In this document: positions 34,363-46,778 of the stretch, piece by piece
How positions within the stretch are numbered: the first letter of the stretch is position 1
How the letters are laid out: every line of letters starts with the position of its first letter
From: Boesenbergia rotunda
Taxonomy: Eukaryota; Streptophyta; Magnoliopsida; Zingiberales; Zingiberaceae
Direction: 5' to 3'
Length of the DNA: 64,000 bases
Assembly: GCA_024364735.1 (NCBI GenBank)
Contig: JAGFNQ010009499.1
Location: 1-64,000, forward strand
Notes under the pieces: generated by a model
What the model was told of the DNA's origin: nothing
Seen by the model: the letters and a program-made list of their open reading frames with translations, nothing else
Database searches by the model: none
Position numbers and translations under genes: made by a program

Positions 34363-36860
34363 ATCTTCCACTTATACTCAAAGACTTTACTATTCTCAAA
34401 ATGTCATACATCTGACCTTTAGATCCGTCACAAGCCTGAAGCTCTCGCTTCCAAGGCTTTAGTGAGATGATCTACCTAGATCATTCTCCGATGCAAACCA
34501 GGCAACAGCAGCTATTCCTGTTTTGGTTGGTACTTGCGCTCTATGTGTTTACTTGCCTTATGGACTCGTGATTCCTTCGAGTTTGCAACTGCACCATTTT
34601 AATCACATCACATGTGATATTACCGAGCAAATCAGAAATCACATCGAAGTCCATCTTGAGGTTTATGAACCATGTAGCTCTACTGGCTGCCTCGTAGGCG
34701 GTCAGAATATCTAACCTTTACCGTAGGGTCCATTACGCTGGCACTGCGCAACACTCTACTTTACAATGGTTCCACCTCCTAAAAGTGAAACATAAAACCC
34801 AAGGAATATTCCTATATGCCCCTATCTAGATTGGAATTCTGTATCCATATAACGTACTGGAAATTGGTCTGCCCGGTATACATGCTTTTACCATATTCTA
34901 ATTTTCTTATCTTAGGTTACTCCAATATCTGTTACCCATGCCCACGGCACAACAGAAATCTGGGCTTATTTCTAGCATACAAGAGACTTTCGCTAGTCGA
35001 TCCTAGAGGAACCATTATTACCTACTCTATATCCTCTGATAATCTAAACATATGTTTTAGATAGAGTAGCTCCAAAACTAAAAAGTACAAAACTTTCTTT
35101 TGGAGGTATCCATGCTAGAATGAGCTAGGACAATGTTTTATATGAAGCTCAAGATAAGTACATCATCCCTGTCTGGAGGTCCCTTAGATCTTTGATGCCC
35201 AAGGATGTGTCTCCCTTCTCTCAAGTTCTTCATAATTGTGTGGACAATCATACCCTTACGTCTGACAATATTTCATCATTGTTGCCAACTAACAAAAAAT
35301 TATCTACATATAGTACAATAATACCACTTCGTTTCTATCACTCAACGTCATCCAACCTTTGAACAAATCCATATAGCCGGATTTATCTTTTCAAAGCGGA
35401 TGATCCTTGTCACAGGTCTTAGGGATCCAGCTCTTGTTTACTTAGGACCCATTCCATCGACTCTCTAAAAGCATGAGATCTTTTAGGTTGAGCAACAACC
35501 CTCCCACTGCGATAAGGTACCCTATGTATATCTTTAGTGATATGAGGTGCAGTGTCCTCTGGTATAACCTTTTGTATAGTTGGTACTAAGATTGGAATGC
35601 CCCTCTATTTAATTTACTCAGAGTAACTCTACACCTAGGTATGTGATTTATTACATAGTCCTTTTCTTAAGAATCAGTTATTCATCCCAATGAATGCCCT
35701 CTGATCCTTAGGACTATTAAACCACCTTATTGTTCCCTTAGGATGTCCTACGAATATATACACTAGATTCCAACTTATCAGTGTCTCTTTACTACTCATA
35801 ATCTGAACATGACTTAGACTAAGCCTTTGCTTAGTCCACATTTCTATGGTCTTAAGAGACTACTGATATAGGCAGAATCAAGCATAGAAACCTTCATATC
35901 TAGGGCATACCCCTTTGAACAAATTGGCTAATCTCAGAGATGCTTATTATCTTCTTAGCCTAATAGCTTAAGAGACCTTCTTCCTTCCATACATTGCACT
36001 ATCCTGTTGGGGCACATCAGGTGCAATGAATTGAGATCAAATCTCAATTCTTTGATAAGTAATTCCTACAACCATTCCTAGAGGTATTAATCCCTCGTCT
36101 ATAAAATAAACAAGGTACTGAAAGGTACCTCTATTCTGAATAGACTAAGGGCCTATACTTATCATGGTAAACCTATTTCTTACATGGTTTTGGCTCTATG
36201 CCCCGAGGCTTGGGATAAGCCCTTTTGGTTTTGTTACTTCCCTGGTAGGAGTCAAAAGATTCTAAAGAAGACAAGTCTTCCATTAACCAATTAACCCTAA
36301 GGCCTTTTGGTTAATCACTTTTGAATCCTACTAGAGTTTAACAAAGCCAATTATAGAGACAAAACATGTGTTTGGTTTCACTTGGAAGGAACCTTTCTCT
36401 TACATTAGTTAAGATGATAAACTATCAATTGCATTATGGGATCCCTTCAGTTTCATATACTAATGGTCTATCTATGTACTTCAATAGACATTCCTTCTAT
36501 TCCACAAAATGCAATAGAAAATATCTTTATTCTAGAAACTGAACAAAGTTTTTTCCAAAAATTAAGTCCATAAAGACAATCTATAAAACCAAAACTATAT
36601 CAACCTATGTTAACGACATAAATGAAATAGTGAAAACTCCCACTGCACAAGTCATCTCCATAGCCATCCATGTAGTCAGCAATATCCTCTTCAGCTAGCC
36701 ATCGGGTTTACTGGAACCCCTACACAAAAATGCAGACATGATTAGTGGCATCCGTATCTACCCTCCAGGTACTGGTAGATATCACCGCTAAACATGTTAC
36801 AATGACACAAGAAGAAAATATACCTCCGGTACTACTCTGACGGCGAGGACAATCTGTCTT
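34363..36860 (-). pseudogene. Copia pol remnant of E10
   Basis: Heavily mutated. On the minus strand at about 35311-35262 the sequence reads YVDNFLLVGNNDEILSD, which corresponds to the catalytic YVDD region of copia reverse transcriptase with the second Asp changed to Asn. Further right, towards gag, I could not assign integrase or protease motifs. Stops and frameshifts are everywhere. The span suggests that a full pol gene was once present. Confidence 0.6.
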
Positions 36861-37525
36861 CTAATGTCCTGACTGCTTGCATACAAAGCACTTGCCTTTC
36901 AGCTTCTTTATGCGTCCCTGAGGTCCTTGTAATCTTGCTACTTTCTTTGTCTCAGTATGGTTCTCCTTCTTCTTCCCTTTCGGTTTAGAAGTGGGAACTA
37001 CATGAGCAATGAAAGCCTGTGAACTCTGAAGAGAAACCGCCTCTGCTGCCTCGAGTTCCATTAGAAGTTCTGCCAACGAATATGAACGCTTGCCCATATT
37101 GTAGCTTAGGCGAAACTTCTCAAAACTCCCTGGTAGAGATTGAAGGATAAGATCGACTTGGGTTTCCCCATCAATCTGTGCTCCAAGAATTTCTATCTCC
37201 TTCAGCCAAGCCATCATCTTGAGGGCATGTTCCCTCACGGGCATCCTCTCAACCAAGATGGTAGTAGTCAAGTTCTTCATTACCGTCTGCCTAGCGGCTC
37301 GATTACTTTGACCAAAGTGTTTATTGAGTTCTAATATTTTATCACTGGTAATGGAAAAAGCCTGACTTTGAGGACCTTCGGTCGTCTCGTCTGCTTCTAA
37401 CCATTTCCTAAAATATTCGAACTCTTCTTCGGTATTAATCTCGTTAGGCTTTTAAGTATAGAACTCTACAAGATCACACTTAGGTTCCTCGGCAGTAGTG
37501 ACAAAATCCATATTTAATTCCCAAT
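36861..37525 (-). pseudogene. Copia gag of E10 (broken)
   Basis: The frame read from about 37525 (MDFVTTAEEPK) has a stop after VEFYT and then continues to an open part (37280-36861) with MKNLTTTILVERMPVREHAL and VDLILQSLPGSFEKFRLSYN, the UBN2_2-type capsid domain. It ends at the start of a zinc knuckle, CFVCKQSGH. It is clearly related to the gag of the plus-strand copia element at 54860-57332. Confidence 0.75.
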
Positions 37526-38674
37526 CCATTTTATCACTAGGGGCATTTAATTGGATTTCACTTTAAATTAGGTCTTGTCGATCTAAGTCCATTTTAAAAA
37601 ACACCTGAGAATCATAACAATCACACACTTTAGAATTTTAAAATAAATTGACACCTCAAAATAATTTATTTACAAATTCTACCAACACCTCAAATACCGA
37701 GAATTTCGTATGCCACGATGGTGTGGACGTATACGAACTCTACATTCGTGAGAGGAGGTTTTACCCATTAATTTTACTATATATCTTGTCATCCTATCCT
37801 TTTGACAAGTAAAATTAATAGTTGGTCCTCTTCGACCCTACAAAATAATAGCAGTGACTCCAATGGGGAGAATACTTATTATTTGTATCTAAGTGTTTAC
37901 CACCACACGACACTAAGAAAAATTATTTCTGATTATGTGTCTTCCGATGGGGAAGTACACACGCACATCAATAATTTCCTATAGTCTTTTCTGACCCAGT
38001 GATCTCAGAACAAGCCCATATGATGGGGAGGAAGACACTCAGAGCCGATGCGTAGACTTGTTCGCATCACTTGTCAGATTATAGTGGAGGCCATGGGACC
38101 CTTAGGGTCCCTCTCCCACTTGTTATTTGCGTTGAGGTTTTTACATGCATTCACACAACAAGCACACACAAACTAAAATAATAGAACAACGAAAAAAATC
38201 CTAGATTTTTCCAACTATTATGGCCTTGGTCCTCCAATGTGCCTCCAGTAGTGTCGTCACCTCGTCCACACAATCCTACCCATGCGCATGCCACCATGAA
38301 GGAGTCCCTAAGCCGAGATGACTAGCTAACTAATTTACATCCATTGATCCTAAACTCCACGAAGGAGTGTACATGTCATCTAGATCAAAAGTAAATAGAA
38401 AGCTTGGCTAAACAAGTTCCATATTTAATTACAAAAATTAAATAGCTTATCTAGCCTCGTCAACCCCGAAGATTCAAATAATTACATCAAACACATCCAA
38501 TCACATACACACAATATAATTTGCCATAATAGTTGGAATCTAGTGCCTGCAATACAAAGTTAGCCTACGCACATCCAAAATATCATCTAGCAAAATAATG
38601 TACATGATAATGTGCAGGAAAAATAACCGAATCCTTAAACTCACAAAAACCGGAAACACAGCTCTGATACCAAT
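37526..38674 (-). other. Leader region of E10
   Basis: Untranslated leader between the primer-binding site (38661-38672) and gag. The stretch near 38090-38130 (CCCTTAGGGTCCCTCTCCC on the plus strand) is the reverse complement of the leader of the copia element at 54740-54775, confirming the relationship. Confidence 0.6.
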
Positions 38675-41000
38675 TGTTGGTATGGATTGGTGGTTTCCAA
38701 GACAACCACGTGGCCATATCTGAGAGATGTCTCTATGTCTATGGATTAAAAAATTAATCCGAATAAAGACCTGCCCCTATAATGACCGATTCGTCATCGT
38801 GTTAATTAGTCCAAGTCACAACTTAGCCACAAAGGCTTTGTAACTTTCAGGATTAACTAACCGCGAAAAAGACGACAATTTGGATCGCCGGTTTTTGTGT
38901 TTATCTTTGGGGTCCAGTTAATTATTATTGTCTAAGATTCCAAATCAAAATAATAATTTAACACACATGAAATGACAAGCCAAAGCATAATGGCACAATC
39001 AAAGCATAGTGTAAGTAAATTGTAGCTAGGGAGAAATATACCTCGCCGTTTACCTCGCAGTCTTCTATCTTATGACCTGGCCCTCTTGGACGTCGTGTGG
39101 GCGATGATCTCCCAAGATGTGGAGTCACCAAGGCCTTTGAATCAATCCTTCTTCTTCAATCCTCTTCCTCTTTGGTAACAAAACCCTAGATAGGGTTTCG
39201 GCTACTTCCTCTTCCCACCTCTCCTCTTCTCGCCGCCGACCACCTCGAGATCTAAGCTCCGACAGACCAAGAGGGAGCTTCAAGGGACTTCTAGGAAGAT
39301 GAAGAAAGGGAAGAAGAAGCCGAACAAGCTCCTTCTTCTTCCCTAAACCAACCGGAACACCCAAGTCCTCCCTCCTCACCGCCGACGCCAAAACAAGAGG
39401 ACAACCCCTATTTTCCGGCCACCGATGACTACTCCTTCCTGTTTCTTGCTTGTGCACACAGAGGAGGAGCTCACCGTGAGGGAAGGAGAAGAGAAGAAGG
39501 AAGAAGAGAGGAGAAAAGTTGATTTCTCCTCCCTTCTTGCTGTCGATGCCGCAAGCTCCAAGAGACCCGCCGCCAGCCAACTTCCACCCGTTCCCTTGCT
39601 TCAAGCCGATCACCACCGTGTGCCTCCCTCTCCTGCCGGTCCTACACACCCAAGAGATCAAGAGAGAATGAGGAGCAACCTCCTCTCTTCTTGCTTCTTC
39701 TCGCCGGTGCCCAAGACCCTCAAGAGGAGATTAATTGATTAAGGGAGGGAGGGAGAGGGGTTGGTTTTATATAGGGGATTAATTAGTTTTAATTGGAAAA
39801 AATTTTCCAATTAAATATGGATTGATTATAAAAATTTATATAGAATAATTTTATAATTAATCCATCCTTAATCCATGATTATTCCATCCAAATTTTTATA
39901 TATAGAATAATTCCTTAATTATTCTATGATTAATTCTTTAATTAATTCGAGATTAATAATTAATTAATCCCAAATTAATTTCTTTATTAATCCTTGATTA
40001 ATTCTTTTATTAATTTCGTGATTAATAAATAAATTAATCTCAAATTATTTCCTTAATTAATCCGGCCTTTTATCATGACTCTAATGGGGCTTTATTGGGC
40101 TAAGATAGGGACCATGAGGAGGAGTTGGTTCTTGGCCTTCTAATGGATCCAAACCCCGATCAATTAAATGGAGATCCCATTCCACTAAAGGTTTCCATTG
40201 TACTTCCTCACCAACCCCCATATTTTCATATGGACTCCACCTATTACGAGTCGTCCATCTCCCCATGTTTAAGATATCATATGCCCGATAATTAATTCAA
40301 TTTATGGATAATAAAATTAATTATCTTCTTGATCCTTGATTAGTACCACTCAACCTTTTCGACATGCCGGACCATGGTCCACTTGCAAGATTTGACATGA
40401 CGATCCTTTTGAGCCCACCAAGGGGGCATCATCACACTGACTCACCAGGACATGGATTCCGTCAATAATCAACGGCACATCATATTATTAATAATATTTC
40501 CCAACTTACCGGGTCTATCGATCTAACGTAATAGATCTCGCCCATGGGTAAATCAATGAAACAATAGTTAACAATATATGCCCATCATTATTTCAGGATT
40601 CAGAGATCGTACTCCATAATAGCATTCGATGTCTAATCCAATTTACTAGGTCAATACAAAAATTGGATGACCTATCTTTTGGTCCTACTCAATGTACACA
40701 AAGTACACTAGTGTAATCCTTTGGTTAAGATAAACCACACCTGATTACACTACAACCATTCCGATTGGTTTGTCCAACTCCGTCTCGGTTGTGAGCCTCT
40801 TTCTTATGCTTTGGTAAGGGACCTGATAACATGATCTTCTGTGCGACACCACGCACCATGCTATCTACAATGCCAAGCATTAGTCATTTAGTGCACATAC
40901 TAATATAAACATAAACGTGCACTGTGTGACTTCTGATTCTCTTTAAAATGTAGATGTATCTTTAAACCAAAAAGCAAAGCTTTTAGTATACATCCTAACA
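38675..41000 (-). repeat. E10 5' LTR (2,326 bp)
   Basis: Partner of 32039-34362, with ends TGTTGGTATGG and TACATCCTAACA. A 178-codon sense-strand open frame (39125-39661) has a same-length counterpart in the other LTR (32489-33025). Confidence 0.9.
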
Positions 41001-41005
41001 ATAGT
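41001..41005. repeat. Target-site duplication of E10, right copy
   Basis: ATAGT, identical to 32034-32038. Confidence 0.85.
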
Positions 41006-41692
41006 CGAGGCTACTGATGAGGAGTCAGTCGAGTCGTGAGGGTACGAGTGCTGTGTGATTGTACTCGAGAAATCCTAGGGTTTGAGTGCTGAGAGAAGTG
41101 TACTCGGGAAGGGAAACCTTAGGTGGGTGAGTAGACCAGTCGACTGGCCTGGGAGCAGTCGACTGATGAAACTCACAGAAGGGTTCAGGCTGGGGACTAG
41201 TCGACTGCCCTGAGAGTAGTCGACTGGTAGTGGCTGGTGAGCTAGCAGAATTCGAACGTTGGGGTGTCAACGGTCGACTTCTGAGTGGGGGCAGTAGACT
41301 GCCCTGAGAGCAGTCGACTACCAGGGAGGGATTTTAGCCCGAGTTCTATTTAATGGGAACTCGATTTGGGTTGAGACTCTTGACGAAACAAGCTTGGTTA
41401 AGGCTTGTTATTAGTCTTTGGTGCTCAGAGTGTTATCCGAGTTTGTGGCGAGGTTTTTCCACCCACAAGGAGCGACAAGAGCTAGTTGGAAGTTATCCGG
41501 GGAGTGATCCACCGACGGATTCTTGGATTAGTCACCCTTCGGGGTGGATACCAAGTAAATCGGGTTTGTTAGCGTTGCTTTACGTTGTTAGTTTTATTCT
41601 TTTATATTTCCGCTTGCGCAACTAACAACGTAGATACAAGAAGAATCGAAAATCGCTATTCACCCCCTCTAGCATACGGAATCGATCTAACA

Positions 41693-43141
41693 CTAAGTAC
41701 ACCGGGCGTCGGCTGGACCGTGGGGTATTAGGATTTTAGATTACTTGGACGGGTGCGTAGGTCCCGAACCAAGCCTAAGTACCCCGGGCGTTGGCTGGAC
41801 CGCGGGGTATTAGGGTTTTAAGATTACTTGGATGGGCGCGTAGGTCCTGGACCAAGCCTAAGTAATCCAGGAATCGGTTGGACCGCGGGGTATTAGGGTT
41901 TTGAGATTACTTGGACAGGCGCGTAGGTCCTGGACCAAGCCTAGGTACCCTGGGCGTCGGCTGGACCGAAGGTATTTGGGTTTTGAGAATACTTAGATGG
42001 GCGCGTAGGTCCCGAACCAAGCCTAAGTACCCCGGGCGTCGGCTGGACCGCGGGGTATTAGGGTTTTGAGATTACTTGACGGGCGCGTAGGCCTCAAACC
42101 AAGCCTAAGTACCCCGGGCGTCAGCTGGACCGCGGGGTTTAGCGTTTTGAGATTACATGGACGGGCGCGTAGGTCCCGAACCAAGCCTATCTACCCCGGA
42201 CGTTCGCTAGACCGCAAGGTATTAGGGTTTTAGTTTTACTTGGATGGACGCGTAGGTCCCGAGCCAAGCCTAAGTACCCAGGGCTTCGACTGGACTGCGG
42301 GGTATTAGGGTTTTAGATTACTTGGATGGGTGCATAGGTACGGAACCAATCCTATGTACCCCGGGCGTCGGCTGAACCGCGGGGTATTAGGGTTTTGAGA
42401 TTACTAGGATGGGTGCGTAGGTCCCGAGCCAAGCCTAAGTACCTCGGGCTTCTGCTGGACAACGGGGTATTAGGGTTTTAGATTACTTGGACGAGCGCGT
42501 AGGTCCCGAACAAAGCCTATGTACCCCGGGCATCAGCTGAACCGTGTGGTATTAGGGTATTGAGATTATTTGGACGGGCGTGTAGGTCTCGAACCAAGCC
42601 TAAGTATCCCGGGCGTCGGCTGGACAGCGGTGTATTAGGGTTTTAGATTACTTGGACGGGCGCATAGGTCCTGAACCAAGCCTAAGTACCCCGAGAGTCA
42701 GCTGGACCGCGGGGTATTAGGGTTTTGAGATTACTTGGATGGGTGCATAGGTCCCGGACCAAGCGTAAGTACCCAGGGTGTCGACTGGACCGTGGGGTAT
42801 TAGGGTTTTGAGATTACTTGGACGGGCACGTAGGTCCTGAACTATGCCTATGTACCTAGGGCGTCGGCTGGAGCGCGGGGTATTAGGGTTTTGAGATTAC
42901 TTGGACGGGCGCGTAGGTCCCGAACCAAGCCTATGTACCCCAGGCGTCGGCTGGACCACGGGGTATTAGGGTTTTGAGATTACTTGGACGGGTGCGTAGG
43001 TCCCGAACCAAGCCTAAGTACCCCGTGCGTCGACTGAACCATGGGTATTAGGGTTTTGAGATTACTTGGACGGGCGCGTAGGTCCCGAACCAAGCCTAAG
43101 TACCCCGGGCGTCGGCTGGACCGCGGAGTATTAGGGTTTTG
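41693..43141. repeat. Satellite array, about 17 copies of an 83-bp unit
   Basis: Each unit runs CTAAGTACCCCGGGCGTCGG, CTGGACCGCGGGGTATTAGG, GTTTTGAGATTACTTGGACG, GGCGCGTAGGTCCCGAACCA, AGC. Copies are 80-84 bp and differ by a few bases, mostly at CpG sites. The array begins exactly at the last base of the E9 LTR and ends where gypsy-related sequence begins. There are no spacers, so it is not a CRISPR array. Confidence 0.9.
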
Positions 43142-43324
43142 ATTGCTGAGTAGCACATTTGTCATTTTGAAAGAAGCATCCCATTTCATTACTTGTTTTG
43201 CTGCAAGCGCACAGAGAGACATAGACAATTGCTCTAAGGAAACTACAAAGCTTACCAAGACAAGAAGGACCGGGGACCTCAGTCAATCTAAGACCTCATG
43301 CGTTTCATTCTTTTTCTTCAGCAG

Positions 43325-43594
43325 CTATTCTTTCAGGCCTCGTGGGTTCTTCCTAGACTCGGCCCTGACCTCGCCACTGTAGCACCTTCGTGAAACTAGC
43401 TGATCCCCTCGGACTTCCACCACTCGATCGCCCACCGGGAACTTCATCTTCTGGTGGTATACAGAGACCACCGCCTGGAAGGTACTGAGCGCCTGTCGAC
43501 CCAGGATGACATTATAGGAGGAAGGCGCGCCCACGATTAAGAAAGGAGTCCTCCGAGTCCTTTCAAGTCTATCGCTGCCCAGTGAGAGTGACAA
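43325..43594 (-). pseudogene. Gypsy aspartic protease, C-terminal part
   Basis: Contains FLIVGAPSSYNVILGRQALS followed by FQAVVSVYHQKMKFP and VVEVRGDQ, the flap and C-terminal half of the retropepsin-like domain of plant gypsy elements, where APSSYNVILGR is characteristic. The catalytic D(S/T)G lies upstream in damaged sequence. Its C-terminus runs into non-homologous DNA. Confidence 0.7.
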
Positions 43595-44169
43595 GGTAAT
43601 CTACCCCAATGGTTGTACGCGATATCCCGTGAAGCCGAACAAGGGGGTTGAGACGGGGATTAGTTCCTCCTCGTCTATCTACATCTGCTCTCAAGCCGCT
43701 CTGTACAGGATATTCACGGAACTCTCCATGTCTACGAAAATGTGCTTTACCTCATAATTGGCGATGCGGGCCACTATCACTATGCCGTCCTCATGGGGAG
43801 CTTCCACTTCTTCGAGATTGGATGGCCCAAACGAGATAGTCGGGCCCGCCACCTAGCTTCGACTTGTCCCGATGGAGTAGTTTTCCAACCTCCGGGTGTA
43901 TGATTTTTGGGCTCGGTTAGAGTCGCCCCCGGTAGGTCCTCCGGAGGTGACCCCTACATGGCCCGAAGGAGGCCTCGCATAGGGGCTTTGCCCTTTTGGG
44001 GATCTTTCTCCAAGGATAGGGATCTTCGGGGCGCGGGCCCCCGGCTTTTGCCTCTGGATCGTGATCGGGACCGCGGTCGTATTTCGTCCTCTCCCGCAGG
44101 CCGTCGTCAAGGGGAAAGGCTTCGTCATGGCGACCTTCGGTGATACCCTGACTTGGCCCATTTTCTCCG

Positions 44170-45126
44170 AGGTTTGGTATCCGCTTCCTCAGTGAACTTT
44201 TTCTTCAGGGCATGACACTCTTCTATGGAGTGAGTCGAACTGCCATGATAATTGCAGTACTTGGGCACTACCTTCGGCTGTTCGGTGTCTACTGTCTCCA
44301 CCAGCTGACGCCTACTAGCCCAGTGGTCCTTTCCAGGCAGCAGGTCTTTTCCTCGCGCTGGAGCCGGGGGTTCCTTCTTGTCTAACCGAGGGGCTGTGGG
44401 AGTAGGAGCTCCAATTTGATCCTTGTGCTAGGTGTACTGTACTTCCTCTACATTGACATCCTTGACTGAGCGTCCTAGCAAGTCATCAAAACTGGCGGGG
44501 GGCTTCCTCACCAAGGACCGAAAGAAGTCCCCTTCCGCGAGCCCTTGGGTCCAGGTGCTGACGAGTATCTCCAAAGTCGCACTGGGTACATCCTGTGCCA
44601 CCCGATTGAACCGTTGTATGTACTCCTTGAGTGGTTCTTTAGGCTTTTGCTTAAGAGCGAACAGGTTGAGTGTTGACTTCTGGTAGCGCCGGCTACTCGT
44701 GAAATGGTGGAGGAAGGCCGTCTTGAACTCCGCGAAGGAGTTAATGGAACCTTGTGGCAACCTCTGAAACCACCATTGCGCTGCTCCAGACAAAGTGTTC
44801 AAAAACACCCGGCACTTCACTCCGTCCGTATATTGGTGCAGAAGTGCCGCATTCTCGAACTTATAGATGTGATCCTCTGGATCCGTCTTCCCGTCATACT
44901 CAGGGATCCCCGGGCCGCGGAACTGCTTCGGCATGGGGTCCTCGACAATCCCAGACGAGAAAGGGGTAGAGGGAGTTTTCTGAAAGATCTTGGGTCCATC
45001 CTTCCTCTCCAGTCCCTCCTCATGCCTCAGAGCACTAGAGGCCACCGAGTGGACCTTTTCCCCCTCTCCAGGGGATTCACTCTGAGGGCCTTGGGCTGCG
45101 CTGTCCTGTCGGCCCACAGGGGTCAC
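44170..45126 (-). pseudogene. Gypsy gag (Retrotrans_gag family) with CCHC-like motif
   Basis: The open frame 45126-44428 contains MPKQFRGPGIPEYDGKTDPE, AAQWWFQRLPQGSINSFAEF and LKEYIQRFNRVA, the Retrotrans_gag (PF03732) domain. Downstream, at about 44290-44190 in another frame, lies YCNYHGSSTHSIEECHALKK, an atypical CX2HX4HX4C zinc motif seen in Tat/Ogre-type gag proteins. A frameshift separates the two parts. Confidence 0.75.
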
Positions 45127-45350
45127 GGACCTTCAGAAGTGTGAGGAGGAGATACTGGGGATCTCCTCCCTCACTAGACCCGCTGGTTGCGGGGCAGCTT
45201 GTTCGATTGGTGCTGCTCCAAGACTTCTTTGATGGCGCTAGCCACCAGGCGGTCAAATTCCTCTCGCGTGAGGGTGAGGGTTGTTCCTCCGATCTTGCCA
45301 TCAGCGCTCCTTCAGGTGCTTTGTTGTTTTCCCAAAGACGATGCCAAATT

Positions 45351-45982
45351 TGTTCCGAAAGGAGTCATCGGCGATGGCCAGTCACTAAGGCTTAGCCCTG
45401 GCAGGGATGACTACGTCGCTGAGGAACTTGGGGGGTCTTGTGAAAGTAATACAAGCGTTAGGGGGACACGCCGGCAGGGGTCCAGCGGAGTCCACTCCGA
45501 CGCTCAAGTTAGTAGGTTGTCCAATTGGTTGTGAGAAAGAAAGATAGTATGCAAAAACAAGAGATCATAACCCCCGTACCGGAGGGGGTTGAACTATCTT
45601 TTATACTGGTGTCGGCAAACAGATCGTGCCCCCTTTAGCGATGCCACGTTTCCGATATTCAGGCCACGCCCCTGCTTTTGGTGGTAAAGGGGTATCCTTT
45701 GAAATAGTCCGCGTTGTTATCCTCTCTTTGAGGCACTCGGGCTCCTGAGGTCGGCTGCTGCGAGGACTCCGCCTCCCGAGGGGAGCTCGGGGGTCTTTGG
45801 GTGCGATGTCTCCTGAAGTACTCTCGGGGCCTTACCTCTTGAGGGGGCATCCGCGAAGGGTCCTTGGCCTGACCTTCCCGAGCACCCCCGAGAGGGGGGC
45901 CCCGGGGCCCGAGAGGAGAGGTTAAGTCATGTCCCTGGCTTCTTCATCCCCCGTGCCAGGCACGGGCTATCCAGCCCAATCA
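45351..45982 (-). repeat. E11 5' LTR (about 632 bp)
   Basis: The plus strand starts TGTTCCGAAAGG next to the primer-binding region, and the best right end is CCCAATCA. It is GC-rich and CCCGAG-rich. The right end is inferred from TG...CA only. Confidence 0.55.
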
Positions 45983-45987
45983 GTTGT

Positions 45988-46778
45988 AATTAGGATGATT
46001 ACTAATTCAAGACATTAAAAGTGCACTAAAAGAAATTCCTTCAGTATAGACGGAGAAGCCACTTATAATCTTTAAAAAGATTAGAAAAAAATTAAGAAAT
46101 TAAGTACAAGTTATTATTCTTTAATCTCAACTCTATGGAGTTATTTATAACCCAACAGTTGAAGTTATCATTTATTAACGTGACAGTTAGGTCGCATTCA
46201 AAGTCATCCAAGTCATCTCCAAGTTGATAGAATTTATCTATGCAAACGGCTACTGAGGCGCTTTGGTTCCAATTTAGGACACCTTGAGTCCAACTCAGGG
46301 CGCTTTGGGTGCATCCCAGGGTGCCTTCACACCTTTTCATAGGAGACACTTTGATTCCAATCTAGGACACTCTCAGTCCCTTCGAGAGCACTTTAGCTCT
46401 TCAAGATCAATTTTTTAAAGTTAATTTTCGCATTGACTTTTTCTATGTTCGTCTGCTTGGATGATCTCCGGTTATCTAGAGTTGAGCTCGCTCAAACCCA
46501 ACTTCGACTTTTCTCTCGAACGAGCTTCCTCCCTGCTTCTCATTCCTATGACATTGCACACGCCCTTCTCGTCCACCAGTGTACTCTTACGCAGTCACTA
46601 CGTCCCTCGGATGCACCGAGCCTGTCGGCTCCCTTCCCCATGCTATCTTTCTTGTCTGCTGCGTCTTTTGCTTGACTTCTTGTACTCCTAGACTCTTGCA
46701 CACTTAGACACAAGATTAAAACTACCAGGACCTTACTTGAATTTGTTGATCACATCAAAATCAACTCAGTTACTTACA
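45988..46778 (-). repeat. E12 3' LTR, truncated
   Basis: Aligned by eye with 49309-49911 over a shared order of motifs: the AAGTGC(A/T)(C/A)TAA start, TATTTATA(A/G)CCCAA, and the repeated CAACTCAGGG(C/A)(G/A)C-type stretch. It ends ACTTACA before the purine tract. Confidence 0.7.

Larger units (their letters stand above)
32039..41000 (-). mobile_element. E10: decayed Ty1/copia element with complete ends
   Basis: 8,962 bp with two long LTRs (2,324 and 2,326 bp), the perfect target duplication ATAGT, and a primer-binding site (38661-38672). The interior faces left and is only 4.3 kb. It holds a broken gag and a reverse-transcriptase trace, with no long open frame. The LTRs share their length and both ends but differ at many sites, so insertion is old. 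Confidence 0.9.
27812..41692 (+). mobile_element. E9: gag-only element related to E5, plus strand, carrying E10
   Basis: The 5' LTR is truncated (27812-27986). It is followed by a primer-binding site, a gag gene with one stop codon, about 2 kb of non-coding sequence, a polypurine tract (AAAAAGGGGGAGAT) and a 3' LTR that starts at 31701 and is interrupted by E10. Gag, the CAGTCGACTG motifs and the stem-loop array all match E5, which lies in the opposite direction. Confidence 0.85.
31701..41692 (+). repeat. E9 3' LTR, split by E10
   Basis: The pieces are 31701-32038 and 41006-41692, about 1.03 kb in all. It starts TGTTGAGGCAA after the polypurine tract and ends GATCTAACA. Three degenerate CAGTCGACTG-type repeats lie at about 41130-41320. 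Confidence 0.85.
43142..45982 (-). mobile_element. E11: Ty3/gypsy remnant (Tat/Ogre-like), minus strand
   Basis: Has a 5' LTR (45351-45982), a probable primer-binding region (minus strand ATTTGGCATCGTCTTTGGG), gag, and part of a protease. It ends at the satellite. No reverse transcriptase, integrase or 3' LTR remains. Confidence 0.75.

Noticed and set aside
41720..43140. Telomere-like TTAGGG motifs
   Set aside because: The motif occurs once per 83-bp unit and is not in TTTAGGG tandem form, so it is not an interstitial telomere.
41693..43141. Regular repeats resembling a CRISPR array
   Set aside because: The units are contiguous with no unique spacers, 80-84 bp long, and lie in a plant genome. 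It is a satellite.
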